Positions 43,440 through 56,590 of a DNA stretch of 64,000 bases are shown here, one piece after another. The DNA is from Hemerocallis citrina (lineage: Eukaryota > Streptophyta > Magnoliopsida > Asparagales > Asphodelaceae), in NCBI GenBank assembly GCA_017893485.1, contig CM030367.1, positions 139,960,774 to 140,024,773 on the forward strand. The letters run 5' to 3'. Every line of letters starts with the position of its first letter. Position 1 is the stretch's first letter. A program made the translations under genes and the position numbers. Below the pieces are notes generated by a model. The model saw only the letters and a program-made list of their open reading frames with translations, was not told the DNA's origin and did no database searches.

Positions 43440-44815
43440 AAAACACAACGAAAAATAGCAATAAAATGCAACTTGGTCGAATTCAAGTAACACAAGCCAC
43501 CCGAACTTGTAGAAGCGAGTTTCGAGTCACAGTTTGCGAGATACGGCCGTGTACCGCTTTATTGAATTTTTTTTCAAACAAAAGCGATACGCGGCCGTAT
43601 CTCTCGAACCGTGAGTCAAAACTCACTTCTGCAATTTGGGTTGGCTTCTCATAGGTGACACCAACCGACTCCCAAAGTTTCGAATTTTTTTGAGGTGGTT
43701 TGAAGGGTAATCTAGTCTAACCGCAGTAAAAACGTTCTAACTCATTTACTTATAAAAAGATAAACTTGAGAAACTACACAAACGGCATCCAAAATTTATA
43801 AAACTTTCCAACTTGGTCGAATTCACGTAGGAAAAGCCACCCGAACTTGTAGAAGCGAGTTTCGAGTCACGGTTTGCGAGATACAGCCGTGTACCGCTTT
43901 ATTGGTTTTTTTTTCAACCAAAAGCGATACGCGGACGTATCTCTCAAACCGTGAGTCAAAACTCATTTCTGAAAGTTGGGTTGGCTTCTTATAGGGGACA
44001 CCAACCAACTTGCAAAGTTTCGAATTTTTTGGAGGTGGTTTGAAAGGTAATCTAGTCTAACCACAGTGAAAAAGTTCTAACTCATTTACTTATAAAAAGA
44101 TAAATTTGAGAAAACCGCACAAGCGGCATCCAAAATTTATAAAACTTTCTAACTTGGTCGAATTCACGTAGGGCAAGCCACACGAACTTGTAGAAGCAAG
44201 TTTTGAATCACGGTTTGCGAGATATGGCCGTGTACCGCTTTATTGGTTTTTTTTCAACCAAAACCGATACGCGGCCGTATCTCTCGAACCGTGAGTCGAA
44301 ACTCACTTCTGCAAGTTGGGTTGACTTCTCATAGGGGACACTAACCAACTCGCAAAGTTTCGTATTTTTTGGAAGTTGTTTGAAGGGTAATCTAGTCTAA
44401 CCTTACTGAAAAAGTTCTAACTCATTTACTTATAAAAAGATAAACGTGAGAAAACCGCACAAGCGGCATCCAAAATTTATAAAACTTTGCAACTTGGTCG
44501 AATTCACGTAACACAAGCCACCCCAACTTGTAGAAGTCAATTTCGAGTCACGATTTGCGAGATACGGCCGGGTACCGCTTTACTTGGTTTTTTTCAACCA
44601 AAAGCCATACGCGGCCGTATCTCTCGAACCGTGAGTCGAAACTCACTTTTACAACTTGGGTGGCTTGTACTACGTGAGATCAACCTACTCGCAAAGTTTC
44701 GTATTTTTTTACGGTCATTTATAGGGTTTTCAACCATAACCGCACTGAAAAGTTTCTAAATAATTTCGTATATAAAATTCTAGTTCTACAAATTACTAAG
44801 GCAAACAAAAATTTT
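43440..44815. repeat. Right subterminal array, four ~343-bp hairpin repeats
   Basis: Equivalent points lie at about 43469, 43811, 44155 and 44493. The array is inverted relative to 30690-32060. The outermost ~115 bases (44700-44815) also match 30665-30790 in reverse. It is cut by the second gap. Confidence 0.93.
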
Positions 44816-45315
44816 NNNNNNNNNNNNNNNNNNNNNNNNNNNNNNNNNNNNNNNNNNNNNNNNNNNNNNNNNNNNNNNNNNNNNNNNNNNNNNNNNNNNN
44901 NNNNNNNNNNNNNNNNNNNNNNNNNNNNNNNNNNNNNNNNNNNNNNNNNNNNNNNNNNNNNNNNNNNNNNNNNNNNNNNNNNNNNNNNNNNNNNNNNNNN
45001 NNNNNNNNNNNNNNNNNNNNNNNNNNNNNNNNNNNNNNNNNNNNNNNNNNNNNNNNNNNNNNNNNNNNNNNNNNNNNNNNNNNNNNNNNNNNNNNNNNNN
45101 NNNNNNNNNNNNNNNNNNNNNNNNNNNNNNNNNNNNNNNNNNNNNNNNNNNNNNNNNNNNNNNNNNNNNNNNNNNNNNNNNNNNNNNNNNNNNNNNNNNN
45201 NNNNNNNNNNNNNNNNNNNNNNNNNNNNNNNNNNNNNNNNNNNNNNNNNNNNNNNNNNNNNNNNNNNNNNNNNNNNNNNNNNNNNNNNNNNNNNNNNNNN
45301 NNNNNNNNNNNNNNN
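44816..45315. other. Assembly gap, 500 N
   Basis: Exactly 500 undetermined bases separate the Mutator-like element from the right inverted arm. The true distance and even adjacency are unknown. Confidence 1.
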
Positions 45316-46082
45316 TCGAGTTGCGCTGAAGGCGGGGGACGGTTGGCAACGACACTTATGAGGTCGCTTGGGTCGCTCGTATCGGTAAGTTTGCGCGTAC
45401 TTTTTTCTGCAGAATTTCTTTAAGTCTGCCGTTCGGCTCTTACTTTATTCTTACTATCTTTTGTTTCGGCAGGCCACTTGTCACTTCAACCATCTCCTTG
45501 AAGCATTCGCCGAACAGGAGAAGGAGTTGAAGGCCGCCAGTGATAAAGACAGGGCGGACAAGGAGAGGCAGTACGGCAGCTCGAAGCAGAGCAGAGGCGA
45601 GCCGATGGCTTGGAGGCCCGGGTCGCCGACCTTGAGGCAGACCTGGAGCGAACCAAGGGGCGGCTCGCCGAAGAGGTCGCCAAGGTCACTAAGGCTGCCG
45701 AGGAGCTGGAGCATTGGCTAAGGCTCTGGCGAAGACAAAGGTAGAGAAGGACACCTTGGCAATGAAGATCAGGGCCGAGGTCGAGGCCGAGGCGAAGGTG
45801 CATATGGCAACGAACATGGAGAAGTCCTACTAGAGGGCGCTCGACCACGTTCAGGACCGCGTCCCCGGCTTTCAGTGGGTTGGCTACAAGCTGTGGCCCG
45901 GATCTGCATCAGATGGCGAGGAGGAGGGAGGTGAAGAGGAGGAAGGTGACGAGGGAGAGGGCGACGACGACGAGGAGGTGGTCGCCGAGGTTGTGGTGAC
46001 CAACCCCCAGGCCGGGGTGAGAAATGAGGGGCCGTCTGGCGAAGCGCCTGTGGTCGAGCCGACGACGCAGGTGGACCCCTGA
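45316..46082 (+). pseudogene. Tat antisense ORF, right copy (5' part missing)
   Basis: Equivalent to 18395-19161. The donor is at 45385 (TCG-GTAAG) and the acceptor at 45471-45472 (TTCGGCAG). Unlike the left copy it has a one-base gain near 45370, a one-base loss near 45562 and further indels near 45710, each breaking the frame. It also has the shared TAG near 45834. The first exon and LTR side are cut by the gap. These differences may be contig-end errors. Confidence 0.75.
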
Positions 46083-46245
46083 TCTCCTCGTCTTTTTGTA
46101 ATTTTGTTTTTTCTTTTCAAAAAATGTAACGCCTTTTTGCGAACTGGCCACCGCCTCTTCTCTTATGAATGAAAATTTTATTTCAAATTTGTCTAAGTGT
46201 TTGGGTCGGTCTGTAGTCTTCCCATTGTGACGTTCTTGTATTTCA

Positions 46246-46963
46246 GATCCTTGAGCATGCCCTAAATACCGTAGCAGCTCGGCGTCGTGCCGAGTTGTTC
46301 AAGCAATCTCACGAGGCTCGTCTCGAGGGTGAAATCGAGCTGATCAAGAGGGTGTCGCTCAACGTGGAGAGGAAGAACAGCGAGTTGCTGGCCGAGGTGC
46401 ACCATCTTCGGATAGTCGAGGAGGAGCTCTCGGCGAAGGAGGCAGAGCTAGCCCTGGTGCTGGCCGAGCGAGATGAGCTCGCGAAGAAGTTCGAGCAGCT
46501 GCAGTGGGTCACGGTCGACAAAAGCATCGAGGTGACTAACTTACGTCGCATTATATCCGATAGCGCTGAGTGCCCCGGTTCGGCAAAACTCCCTCGATTC
46601 AAGATAATGGTGAAGGACGACACTCTGAAAGACAGGATCGTTGAGCTTGAGGAGGAGGTGGCTCGTCTGAAGCCTCAGCCTGTGAGGACTAATGTCCGCA
46701 GCACCTTGTGCACTCGCGAGGAGAGAGAGCGAGGGATCTCCTTTTACGAGCTCGCGACTCATCCTCAAGTCATTGGTCGGACCGCAGCCGACGCACAAAG
46801 CGGAGTAGCTATTAGCTCGAGTGGAGCCTCGGTCGGAGCCACCGTTAGGCTTAGTGGCGAAGCGGCGTCCCAGTTCGTCGGCCTAGAGACAAGCTCGGAG
46901 ATGAAAAGACGAAAACCCCGATTGTCTCTAAATCGGAACGTCCCTGTTCTGAGGAGGCGCTGA
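46246..46963 (+). pseudogene. Tat antisense coiled-coil exon, right copy
   Basis: An open frame of 222 residues from 46295, extending upstream to the acceptor TATTTCAG at 46245. It is nearly identical to 17514-18230, with a few silent or single-residue changes (for example ECPGSA against ECPSSA). The function is unknown. Confidence 0.6.
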
Positions 46964-47486
46964 ACGAGTTGCATCGAGCTTTAGACTTGCGTCGTTTTCC
47001 TTGTTGTAATGACATGCCTTGTAAATTTATCAAGTTGTTTTTTCAATAAAATCGAGGTTGCTTTGCTCATTGTTACGCCGTAGTTGCCTTACTCTTGAAA
47101 CCGAACCATAAGGACCCACAGTTATCTTCTTCGAGTGTTTTAGCTGTGGAACTTTAGTTTTTTGCTCGGAGTATACCGAGGCGACTTTGCACTTCCGTGG
47201 TGCGATAGCTCGGATTTCACATGCAGTCCACGTGGCTCAATCTAGACGGTCGATCACGATCGTGGCACACATCACGAGGTGGGGGGCATGAGTTCCCAGA
47301 AAACACTATCTTATCGTTTTGTGGATACGTGACACGATCTGATCCGTTCATCACGTTCTAGTACACATTTTGAGATGATCTACCGGCAAAATTGGTTCGA
47401 CGGAATTTTTCTCCATATGTGGAGGTCGGTTCCTCGTCCGCTCGGCTCGGGGTATTAAGTGAGCGCAGTCGAGCCGAATGCTGGAC

Positions 47487-48422
47487 TCCGAACCACCGTT
47501 AGAGTTGCTTGACGGTTGTGGGAGCAGTTCCGAATGGCAACCCACTTCTAGCTTGCTTAAGAGCGAACTTGCGAAGTAGGAATCGAGCCAACTGTTGGAC
47601 TCCGAACCATCGGTAGAGTTGTTCAACGGTTGTGGGAGCAGTTTCGAATGGCGACCTACTTCTAGCTCGCTTACAAGCCAAACTTGCGAAGTAGAATCGA
47701 GCCAAGTGTTGGACTCCGCACCATCGGTAGAGTTGTTCAACGGTTGTGGGAGCAGTTCCGAATGGCGACCCACTTCTAGCTTGCTTAGGAGCGATCTTGC
47801 GAAGTAGCATCGAGCCAAGTGTTGGACTCCGAACCATCGATAAAGTTGTTCAACGGTTGTGGGAGGCAGTTCCGAATGGCGACCCACTTCTAGCTCGCTT
47901 AGGAGCGATCTTGCAAAGTAGAATCGAGCCAAGTGTTGGACTCCGAACCATCGGTAGAGTTGTTCAATGGTTGTGGGAGCAGTTCCGAATGGCGACCCAC
48001 TTCTAGCTCGCTTAGGAGCGATCTTGCGAAGTAGAATCGAGCCAAGTGTTGGACTCCGAACCATCAGTAGAGTTGTTCAACGGTTGTGGGAGCAGTTCCG
48101 AATGGCGACCCATTTCTAGCTCGCTTACGAGCAAACTTGCAAAGTAGAATCGAGCCAAGTGTTGGACTCCGAACCATCGGTAGAGTTGTTCAATGGTTGT
48201 GGGGAGCAGTTCCGAATGGCGACCTACTTCTAGCTTGCTTACGAGCGAACTTGTGAAGTAGAATCGAGCCAAGTGTTGGACTCCGAACCATCAGTAGAGT
48301 TGTTCAACGGTTGTAGGAGCAGTTCCGAATGACGACCCTACTTCTAGCTTGCTTACGAGCGAACTTGCGAAGTAGAATCGAGCCAAGTGTTGGACTCCGA
48401 ACCATCGGTAGAGTGAAGAGCA
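47487..48422. repeat. 113-bp tandem array, right copy
   Basis: Reverse complement of 16060-16990 with the same unit number but several single-base gains and losses, so its frames differ from the left copy. Confidence 0.92.
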
Positions 48423-48589
48423 AAGGCAGAGAGTTGTAAACAATTTTTACAAGTAAAATATGAAAAAGCTTTCTTTATTGATGACTAATGGTCGGCTACT
48501 TCTAAAGTTGCGAGCCGTTATTACAAGATAGAAATAAAAGAAAAACATTACAAGTAATAGGAGTGGAACGGTTCGACATCCCGAAATAC

Positions 48590-51500
48590 TTAGAGAGGCG
48601 TTGGTGCTCTCTCTTGGTATTTTAAGAGATGGCCGGCATTCCAAGTCCTGGGGATCTCCCTGCCTTCGAGATCTTCTAGTCTGTATGTGCCGGGCCGAAC
48701 CACTTTTGCGATCTTATAGGGTCCCTCCCAATTTGGAGCTAGTTTGCTTTTCTGTCCGGGGAAAGAGATGGCTAGCTTTCTGAGGACCAAGTCCCCTTCT
48801 TTGAGGTCGGTAGGACGGACTCTTTTGTTGTACGCCAACTCGATCCTTCTTCGGTAGCTTTGTTGACGAATGGCAGCTCTTTCTTGGATCTCATCAATTA
48901 GGTCCAAATTTGCTCGGAGCTCTCTGGCATTCTGTTCTTCTTCATAAGCCATTAGACGAGGAGAGGGTATACCAACTTCTAGGGGGATCATAGCTTCGGA
49001 CCCATAGGTGAGATTGAACGGAGACTCTTCTGTGGGGGTCCGTTTTGTGGTGCGGTAGTTCCACAGCACGTTGGGAAGCTGATCGACCCATAAGCCTTTG
49101 GAACATTTATCCAACCTCTTCTTAATGCCGGAAAGGATCTGTCGGTTAGCATTCTCGACTTGGCCATTCGACTGGGGATGGGAAACGGAGGAGAATCGGT
49201 GCTGGATGGCGAGGTCTTCACATAGGGCCCGAAAGGCAGCCCTAGTAAACTAGGTTCCGTTGTCTGTTATGAGGACCCGAGGGACGCCGAATCGGTAGAT
49301 CACGCTCTTCCAAAAGAACTGGACTACCTTGTTCTCGGTGATCGTGGCCAAGGGTTCGGCCTCTATCCATTTTGAGAAGTAGTCGATTACCACGATTAAG
49401 AATTTGAACTGGCCGGGAGCAGGTGGGAATGGCCCTAGTAAATCCATTCCCCATATTGCGAAGGGGATAGGACTTGATAGGGAAGTGAGTGGAGCTTGTG
49501 GGAGGCATCGGATTTCGGAGTACTTTTGACAAGAGCTGCATTGCCGAACGTGTCGTTCGGCATCTCGGAGGAGAGTGGGCCAGAAATATCCGTAATTCAA
49601 CACTTTGCGGGCCAGAGATCTGGACCCCGAGTGTGCCCCGCCGATGCCCTCATGAAGTTCTTGTAGGGCATAGTCGGCCTGTTCGGGGGAGAGGCATCTC
49701 AGGTAAGGCCTGCCATCTACCTGTGTGAAGGAGCGTTTATATAGGATTCCTCCAATTAGTGTGTAACGCTCGACTCAGGTTCTCACTTTTTGAGCTTCCT
49801 TAGGATCCTCGGGGAGGAGCCCGTCCCTCAAGAATTCAACGAGGGGCTTTATCCAGTTATCTTCAAGCAGGACAGGCAGCGACTCTATAGAGTTTGAAGT
49901 TTCATCCTCTATACTTGGCTTCAGGAGGACCTCTATCAAGACGGTTTGCTCGAGACCTTGAAGGGAGGAAGAGGCTAGTTTGGAGAGGGCGTCAGCCTGA
50001 GCATTTTCTTCCCAGGGTATTCGTTGGATGAGGGCTTCTTCAAACAGTGCCATGAGGCTCCTGACCTTGGCTAAGTATTTAACCATCCTGTCGTCACGTG
50101 CTTCATACTCGCCGAGGACCTGATTTACGACTAGCTGAGAGTCGCTAAAGATCCGGAGGCATTGCGCCCCTGCATTGCGAGCCATTCTAAGGCCGGCTAT
50201 GAGTGCCTTGTATTCTGCTTCGTTGTTTGAGGCCTTGAAGTTGATACGGAGGGAGTATTGAAGGATGAAGTCATCTGGTCCCGCCAGAATGACCCCAGCT
50301 CCGCTTCCCTCATTGCAGGTGGATCCATCCACATAAACCGACCAGACAGGTGGTCCCTTCATTGCTTGGCTAAACTCGGGGATGGTACTTTCAACTATTA
50401 ATTCTTCTAAGGCCTGAGCCTTGATTGCGGTCCGAGGCTGATAAGTTATATCATGCTGGCTCAGCTCGATAGACCACTTCATAAGACGACCGGAGGTCTC
50501 CGGCTTGTGAAGCACTTGCTTCAGCGGTTGGTCGGTAAGAACGACCACCGAGTGGGACTGAAAATACGGGCGAAGCTTTCTCGCGACCATCACCAGGGCA
50601 TAAGCCATCTTTTCTATCCTCGGGTAGCGGAGCTCGGCTTCCCGAAGCACTTTGCTCACATAGTAGATGGGCTTTTGAGCCCGGTCTTCTTCCCTTACTA
50701 AAATGGCGCTGAGGGTCTGTTCGGAGGCTGCCAGGTAGAGGTAGAGGGGTTCACCAAGAATGGGTTTGCTGAGGAGAGGGGGGTTGACGAGGTAAGCCTT
50801 GAGCTGGTCGAACGACTCCTGTTGTTGCTGCCCCCATTCAAAACCATTAGCCCCCCTAAGGGCCTTGAAGAAGGGGAGACATTTCTCCTCAGACTTCGAG
50901 AGAAAACGCCCTATGGTGGCTAGGCGGCCTGTCAACCTCTGAACTTCTTTAACATTCTTGGGAGGGGCCATGTCTAATATGGCCTTGATTTTCTCAGGGT
51001 TTGCTTCAATTCCTCGTTGGCTGACCATGAAGTCGAGGAACTTTCCTGACGAGATACCGAACGCACACTTGTTCGGATTGAGTCTCATGTTGTGCTTTCT
51101 CAGAACATCAAACGCCTCCTGTAGGTCAGTCACATGATCGGCTCCTCGAATGCTTTTTACGAGCATGTCGTCAACATACACATCCATATTCCGGCCGATT
51201 TGAGCTTGGAAAACCTTGTTGACGAGGCATTGATGTGTTGCGCCTGCATTCTTCAAACCGAAGGGCATAACCCTGTAGCAGTAGAGGCCCTGGTCGGTCA
51301 CGAATGAGGTCTTCGGGATGTGCAGAGGGAACATCCGAATCTGGTTGTAGCCTGACAAGGCATCCATGAAGCTGAGGAGTTCATGTCCCGAGGTGGCATC
51401 AATCAGAGTGTCAATACTCAGAAGAGGGAAGGGATCCTTGGGGCAGGCCTTGTTGAGATCGGTAAAATCGATACAAATCCTCCAAGTCCCATTGGACTTC

Positions 51501-54325
51501 TTCACCATCACTACATTCGACAACCACTCGGGATAGTTCACCTCTTGTATGAACCGGGCCTTCAAGAGCTTGTCCACCTCCTCTTTTATAGCTAGCTGGC
51601 GCTCGGGGGCGAACTTGCGCCTCTTCTGTTGAACCGGTTTGGACCCCGGAACAACGCTGAGGTGGTGGACCAAGAGCTCTTCGGAAATTCCGGGCATGTC
51701 TGCAATTGACCAAGCAAAGAGGTCTCGGTTCCTTCGGATGCAATGAATTATGCCTGAGCATAGGGCGGATGGGAGGGTCTTACTAACAAAGAACTTTCGA
51801 GTTGGATCCTGCTCAGAGAAGAGCACTTCCTCCAATTCATCCACCGGCTCGGACGTTGGCCGGGCAGCATCTTGGGGGATTTCCAGGGTTTCTAGGGAGA
51901 GGACCGGACCGAGGGTAGAATTCATGTAGCACTTGCGGGCCGTTTCCTGATTGCCTTTTACTTCCCCTACTCCGGCCCGAGTGGGAAACTTCATCTTGAG
52001 GTGATAGGCAGAAGGGATGGCTTCGAGGGCAGCTAGGCCGGGCCGACCCAGAATGACGTTGTAAGCTGCAGGAACATCTATGACCATGAAGTCCATCGAC
52101 TCCGTTCGGGTAGCAGGAGTTTTGCCAGTGGTTACATCGAGGGTGATCACCCCTTCAATAGTCACTGGCACTCCCGTGAACCCATGGAGCGTGTTGCCGG
52201 CAGGCTTAAGTCTGTCTCGGGAGAGCTTGAGGCCTTTAAAAGTGGCGAGGAAGAGGATGTTAACAGAGCTGCCGTTGTCCACTAGGATCCTCTCCACTTT
52301 GAAGTTCGCCATGTGGAGATTGATGACGAGTGCGTCACAATGGGGGGTGCGGACACCTTCAAGATCTTCATCCGAGAATGTGACGGGCACTCCGAGGCCT
52401 TTGGAAGGAGGGGTGGCGCGAACCGAATTGACTTCCCTAATGAACACCTTTCGAGAGGAGTTTGAGGAGCCCCCCATTGGGCCCCCATGAATGAGGTGTA
52501 GGACACGCTCCTCTTCGAAGTCGGGCATTTCACCGTGTTCCAGATGCTTATTAGCCCCCCGAGGTAGGGGAGGAAGGTCGGTTCGGTCCTTTCTCACGAA
52601 CCGAGTTAGCTGCCCCCTCTGGATGAGGGCTTCTATCTCATTCTTTAGGGCCCGACAATCATTGGTGTCGTGCCCATGGTCTCGATGATTATGGCACCAC
52701 TTCTCTTTATCCCTCTTCTTGGCGGGGGTGTTCATCCTCGAAGCAGGAGGTATGATCCCTTCCTTCTCAACTTCCATTAGAATGGTACAGACATTGGTGG
52801 TGAGAGGAGTAAATTTCTCGAATCTAGGGGGAGGTCGGCGCTGGCCGGCATTATCCTTTTGGAGCTTCTTGGCTCCTTCCTCTTCTGTTCCCTTTCTCTT
52901 AGACCCGGAGAAAGACCCCTCCAAGTTAGGGCGGTGCTCAGCTTCTTCGGCCCGAATATACTTTTCACTTCGGAGGAGGAGGTCAGAAAAGTTCTGTGGG
53001 GGCTTCTTGGCGAGGGAGGAGCGGAGGCTGGAGTTGAGGACATTGGATTGAAATGCTGCTGCTGCGACCGACTGGTCGAGGGATGCTATGGACCTGGCTT
53101 CAGCTGTGAACCTTTTCACATAGTCTCTCAACTTCTCACCCTTCTTCTGGTGGAGGTAGAGTAGCGAAATGCTGGTCTTCTCAGTTCTGCGGCTACTCAC
53201 GAAGTGGGTGACGAAGAGTGTCTCAAATTGCTCGAAGGAGAATATTGAGGATGGGGCAAGGCGAGAGTACCATTCTCAAGCTGGGCCCTTGAGAGTTGCG
53301 GGGAAGGTTTTGCAGAACAGAGCATCGGAAGCTTGATGGATGAGCACGAGGGTCTTGAAGCTTTCGATGTGATCGACGGGGTCAGTCTCCCCGGAATAAG
53401 TCTCGAATTGAGGAGGCTTGAAGCCGATTGGTACAGGTGCATCCATTATGGTTCAGGAAAAAGGAGGTCTACTAGGACGTAGGGCCCTTCCTCTAATCTC
53501 TTCTTCTCGGTCTAGCTAACCCAAGCACCTCTCCATTTCGTGGAGACGGCGGCAAAAAGCGTCATCCCTTCGGCGGTAATCGGCCGAGCCTCTAGACTCG
53601 TTTTCATACGAGGGAGAGCGGGGGCTACGACGTTGGTTGCTCCTGGAGCGGCGAGGACTTGGCATATGCCGGGAGTTGCTATGAGTGGGAGGAGGAGTTG
53701 GGGACCGTCGGCGAGGACTTCGGACCGGCGGAGGAGAGGGAATCTTTGGAGCATTGGTGTTAGGACGGAGATTGAGAGCTTGTAGGATGGTCGCTTGAAA
53801 CTGCTGGAACTCGGCACGGGTGATGGGTGCCTCATCGTTCCTAGGATGGTGCCGACCGACAGGGAAATGGGGTCTCCTCCTGTGATGCTCGGGGGACTCT
53901 CTCCGCCCCCTTTGGATAGGGGACCTTCTGTTGTCTCGGCGATGAGGAGATCGCTCATCCGGACAGTGTTGGCGGGAGGCTCCCTCTCGGGCCTGCTTTT
54001 CATCCAGACGGCGGCGAAGATCCTCATCCTTCTGCCGATTGAGGACGGTGTTGCGGAGGTCGGAAGCTCGGGGATTATGGGAGGCCATAGAGTCCGAAGA
54101 GGCGTTGTGGATGGAGACGTGGTCCGGATGGAGAGGCTGTTTCTGCAGATTGGGACCCTTAGGAGGTTGTTGGTTCTGAGGAGCAGGCAAGTCCTGTTGG
54201 AGTGGATCCTCCGCTTGAGGAAGAAGTTGCCCTTGCTGTTAAGCGGGTTGAGGGGGAACTTCCTGTTGCTGATCGGGGTTGGGTCCTCGGTTGGACCCTC
54301 TGGATCTGGCTTTCCTAGGAGGCAT
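48590..54325 (-). pseudogene. gag-pol: Tat gag-pol, right copy (pol frame open for 1141 codons)
   Basis: Same domain order as 10157-15892. Protease through the second RNase H, with the gag C-part, is uninterrupted at 49775-53200, because the TAG at 13199 of the left copy is a Tyr codon here. The stops in gag (near 53276, 53453, 53516 and 54239), before integrase (49775) and within integrase (49250) are shared with the left copy. About a dozen amino-acid differences separate the two over the open stretch, including Cys for Phe in the NKACPKD reverse transcriptase motif. The 5' LTR lies at 54398-54994. Confidence 0.93.
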
Positions 54326-54376
54326 GGCTGGAGAAGATCTGTTCTACGGGAAGAGGGGAGGCAGCTATTCGTTAGC

Positions 54377-54394
54377 TTCCTACAGACGGCGCCA
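54377..54394 (-). promoter_or_regulatory. Primer binding site, right Tat copy
   Basis: Reverse complement of 10088-10105, with TGGCGCCGT next to the LTR. Confidence 0.7.
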
Positions 54395-54397
54395 ATC

Positions 54398-54994
54398 TGT
54401 TGCCACTAAATCTGGTATGGGGGCAAACAGATAGTATTTGTGGATTCTTGGAAAACTTTTGAATAACAAACCTGTTACCTGTTCTGCCGGAGTTTAACGC
54501 TGACTCCCGCCGTACACCTGCAAAAAGTGCGAGACACCGGGGTTGTTCCCGGCGACGCACCCTCCGACGCTCAAGTCAGTAATCAGGGAAGATTATGAAA
54601 GAGCGTAAAAACTGGCAAAAGATTGATTATCCCTTAATGGAGATGGATGGGGGGTATTTATAGGCGCCGCTGGGATCAGATTAGGAATATAATCCCTGTG
54701 GTTAGATAAGGAATGTAATCCCTAATTCCCAGTGAAAGGATAGACATGAATCAGGGTCGTTGATTAGGATTTAATCAGAAACCCTAATCCTATCTTTTCT
54801 GGACCGGGTTTGCTGTGGGTTGAGACCCGCACCCTATTGAGATGGATCCGTTTGCGGGTTAGTGGGTTTTCGAGGAAGAAAACCCGTACCCGCTTCAGAC
54901 CCCTTGGTAGGTGAAATTACCGTTTTATCCCTGGGCTTCAAGATTCGTGCCTGATTTGGACGGTTCTGATTTAACCCCATTTTTAGCCATATCA
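54398..54994 (-). repeat. 5' LTR of the Tat element, right copy
   Basis: 597 bp. It differs from 9488-10084 at only about three positions by eye, far fewer than separate the two LTRs of the left element. Confidence 0.95.
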
Positions 54995-55245
54995 GACTCC
55001 GAGATCATTGCAGATTTCTCCACACACATGGCGCTTATCTTAGCAGCTCAAAACGGCGCTCCGACTCCGAGGGCCATTGCAGATTTCTCCGCAAACATGG
55101 CCCTCATCTCAGCGTCTCCAAATGGTGGTCTGACTCTGATTCTATTACTCATCTCTCCTTGACTCCCCCCATCGGGCCTAGCCCCTCAGCTAGGTACTTC
55201 GACCCCGAGGGCCGCACCCGATGTCTTATCATTTATGGCTCGAGC
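54995..55245. repeat. 68-bp repeats and TRIM target, right copy
   Basis: Reverse complement of 9237-9487. Confidence 0.75.
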
Positions 55246-55647
55246 TGTAACACCCCGGTCCGAAACATCGATTTTTCTAAAAACTGCCCACCACAGGCTT
55301 GCCTCATAAAAGGTTCTATAGCTGATTGGTGACCTTTAATCCCAGGCAATTATATATATATACACAATTTATTGAAAATACTCCTGATATGGGACTAATC
55401 AAATCCCACATCTCTGTCTCTCTCTCTCTCCCGAGAGAAACACACAGGCGGGCCCCCTACTCTCCACGTCAGCACGCAAGCACAGAGCGGAAAACCCTTC
55501 CTGTGCATGTGGGCCCCGCCTAACACCACGCCCACGTGGTAAGCAACAGACAGCAGAATGCTGTCTGTCCTCCTGGGCCCCACCGTCCCACAAATTCCAT
55601 AGAAATTCTCTCATAGGAAACTTTATAGGACTCTCTTTAATTAATTA

Positions 55648-55694
<47 letters not shown>

Positions 55695-55776
55695 TTAACA
55701 CGGGGTGTTACAAACACCTCCCTTAAGAATTCAGTAACACGGGGTGTTACAGACACCCCCCTTAAGAATTCGGCAT

Positions 55777-55837
<61 letters not shown>

Positions 55838-56505
55838 TTAACATGGTGTGTTACAGACACCCACCTTAAGAATTCAGCATCCTCGCTAAAGTCAGGGCAT
55901 GCAACATAGCGCAGGATCTTCCTTTCTAGCCGATGTGGAGTGGAGTACCCTAATTTTGCTAGCTGTACAGCCCCTACCTGGGACACACACATCCACTAGC
56001 TCCATCTCAGACATACATCCGCTAACTCCATCTCAGGCATACATCTGCTAACTCCATCTCAGGCATACATCTCACCCACACTTACCCACACTCGGTTTCA
56101 AAAGTCGGCTCTGATACCATTTGTAACACTCCGATCTGAAACTGCAATTTTTCAAACAATTGCCCACCTTAAGCTTTCCTCATAAAAGGTTTATAGCTGA
56201 TTGGTGACCTCTAATCCTCGGCAATTATATATATATACACAATTTATTGGAAATACTCCTGATAAGGGACTAATCAAATCCCATATCTCCATCTTTCTCC
56301 CGAGAGAAACACACAGGCGGGCCCCCTACTCCCTACGTCAGCACGCAGGCACACAGCAGAAAACCCTTCCTGTGCACGTGGGCCCCGCCTGACACCACGC
56401 CCAAATGGGCAAGCAACAGACAGCATTATGCTGTCTGCCCTCCTGGGCCCCACCGGCCCACAAATCTCATAGGAATTCTCCCATAGGAAACTCTATAGGC
56501 CTCTC

Positions 56506-56590
<85 letters not shown>

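Larger units (their letters stand above)
29746..44815. mobile_element. Mutator-like element with FAR1-type transposase and PMD gene (>=15 kb)
   Basis: The left end is placed near 29748 by GAGCATCCACACCAATGG, a start shared by many plant DNA transposons; this is approximate. Inside are a left subterminal array, a plus-strand transposase, a repeat-filled middle, a minus-strand PMD gene and a right array that is the inverse of the left. The transposase C-half, middle, PMD gene and right array lie on one gap-free piece (32667-44815), so their linkage does not depend on scaffolding. The outer right end falls in the gap at 44816. Convergent genes, each starting next to an inverted repeat, match the plan of maize MuDR (mudrA/mudrB). 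Both genes are decayed. Confidence 0.75.
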
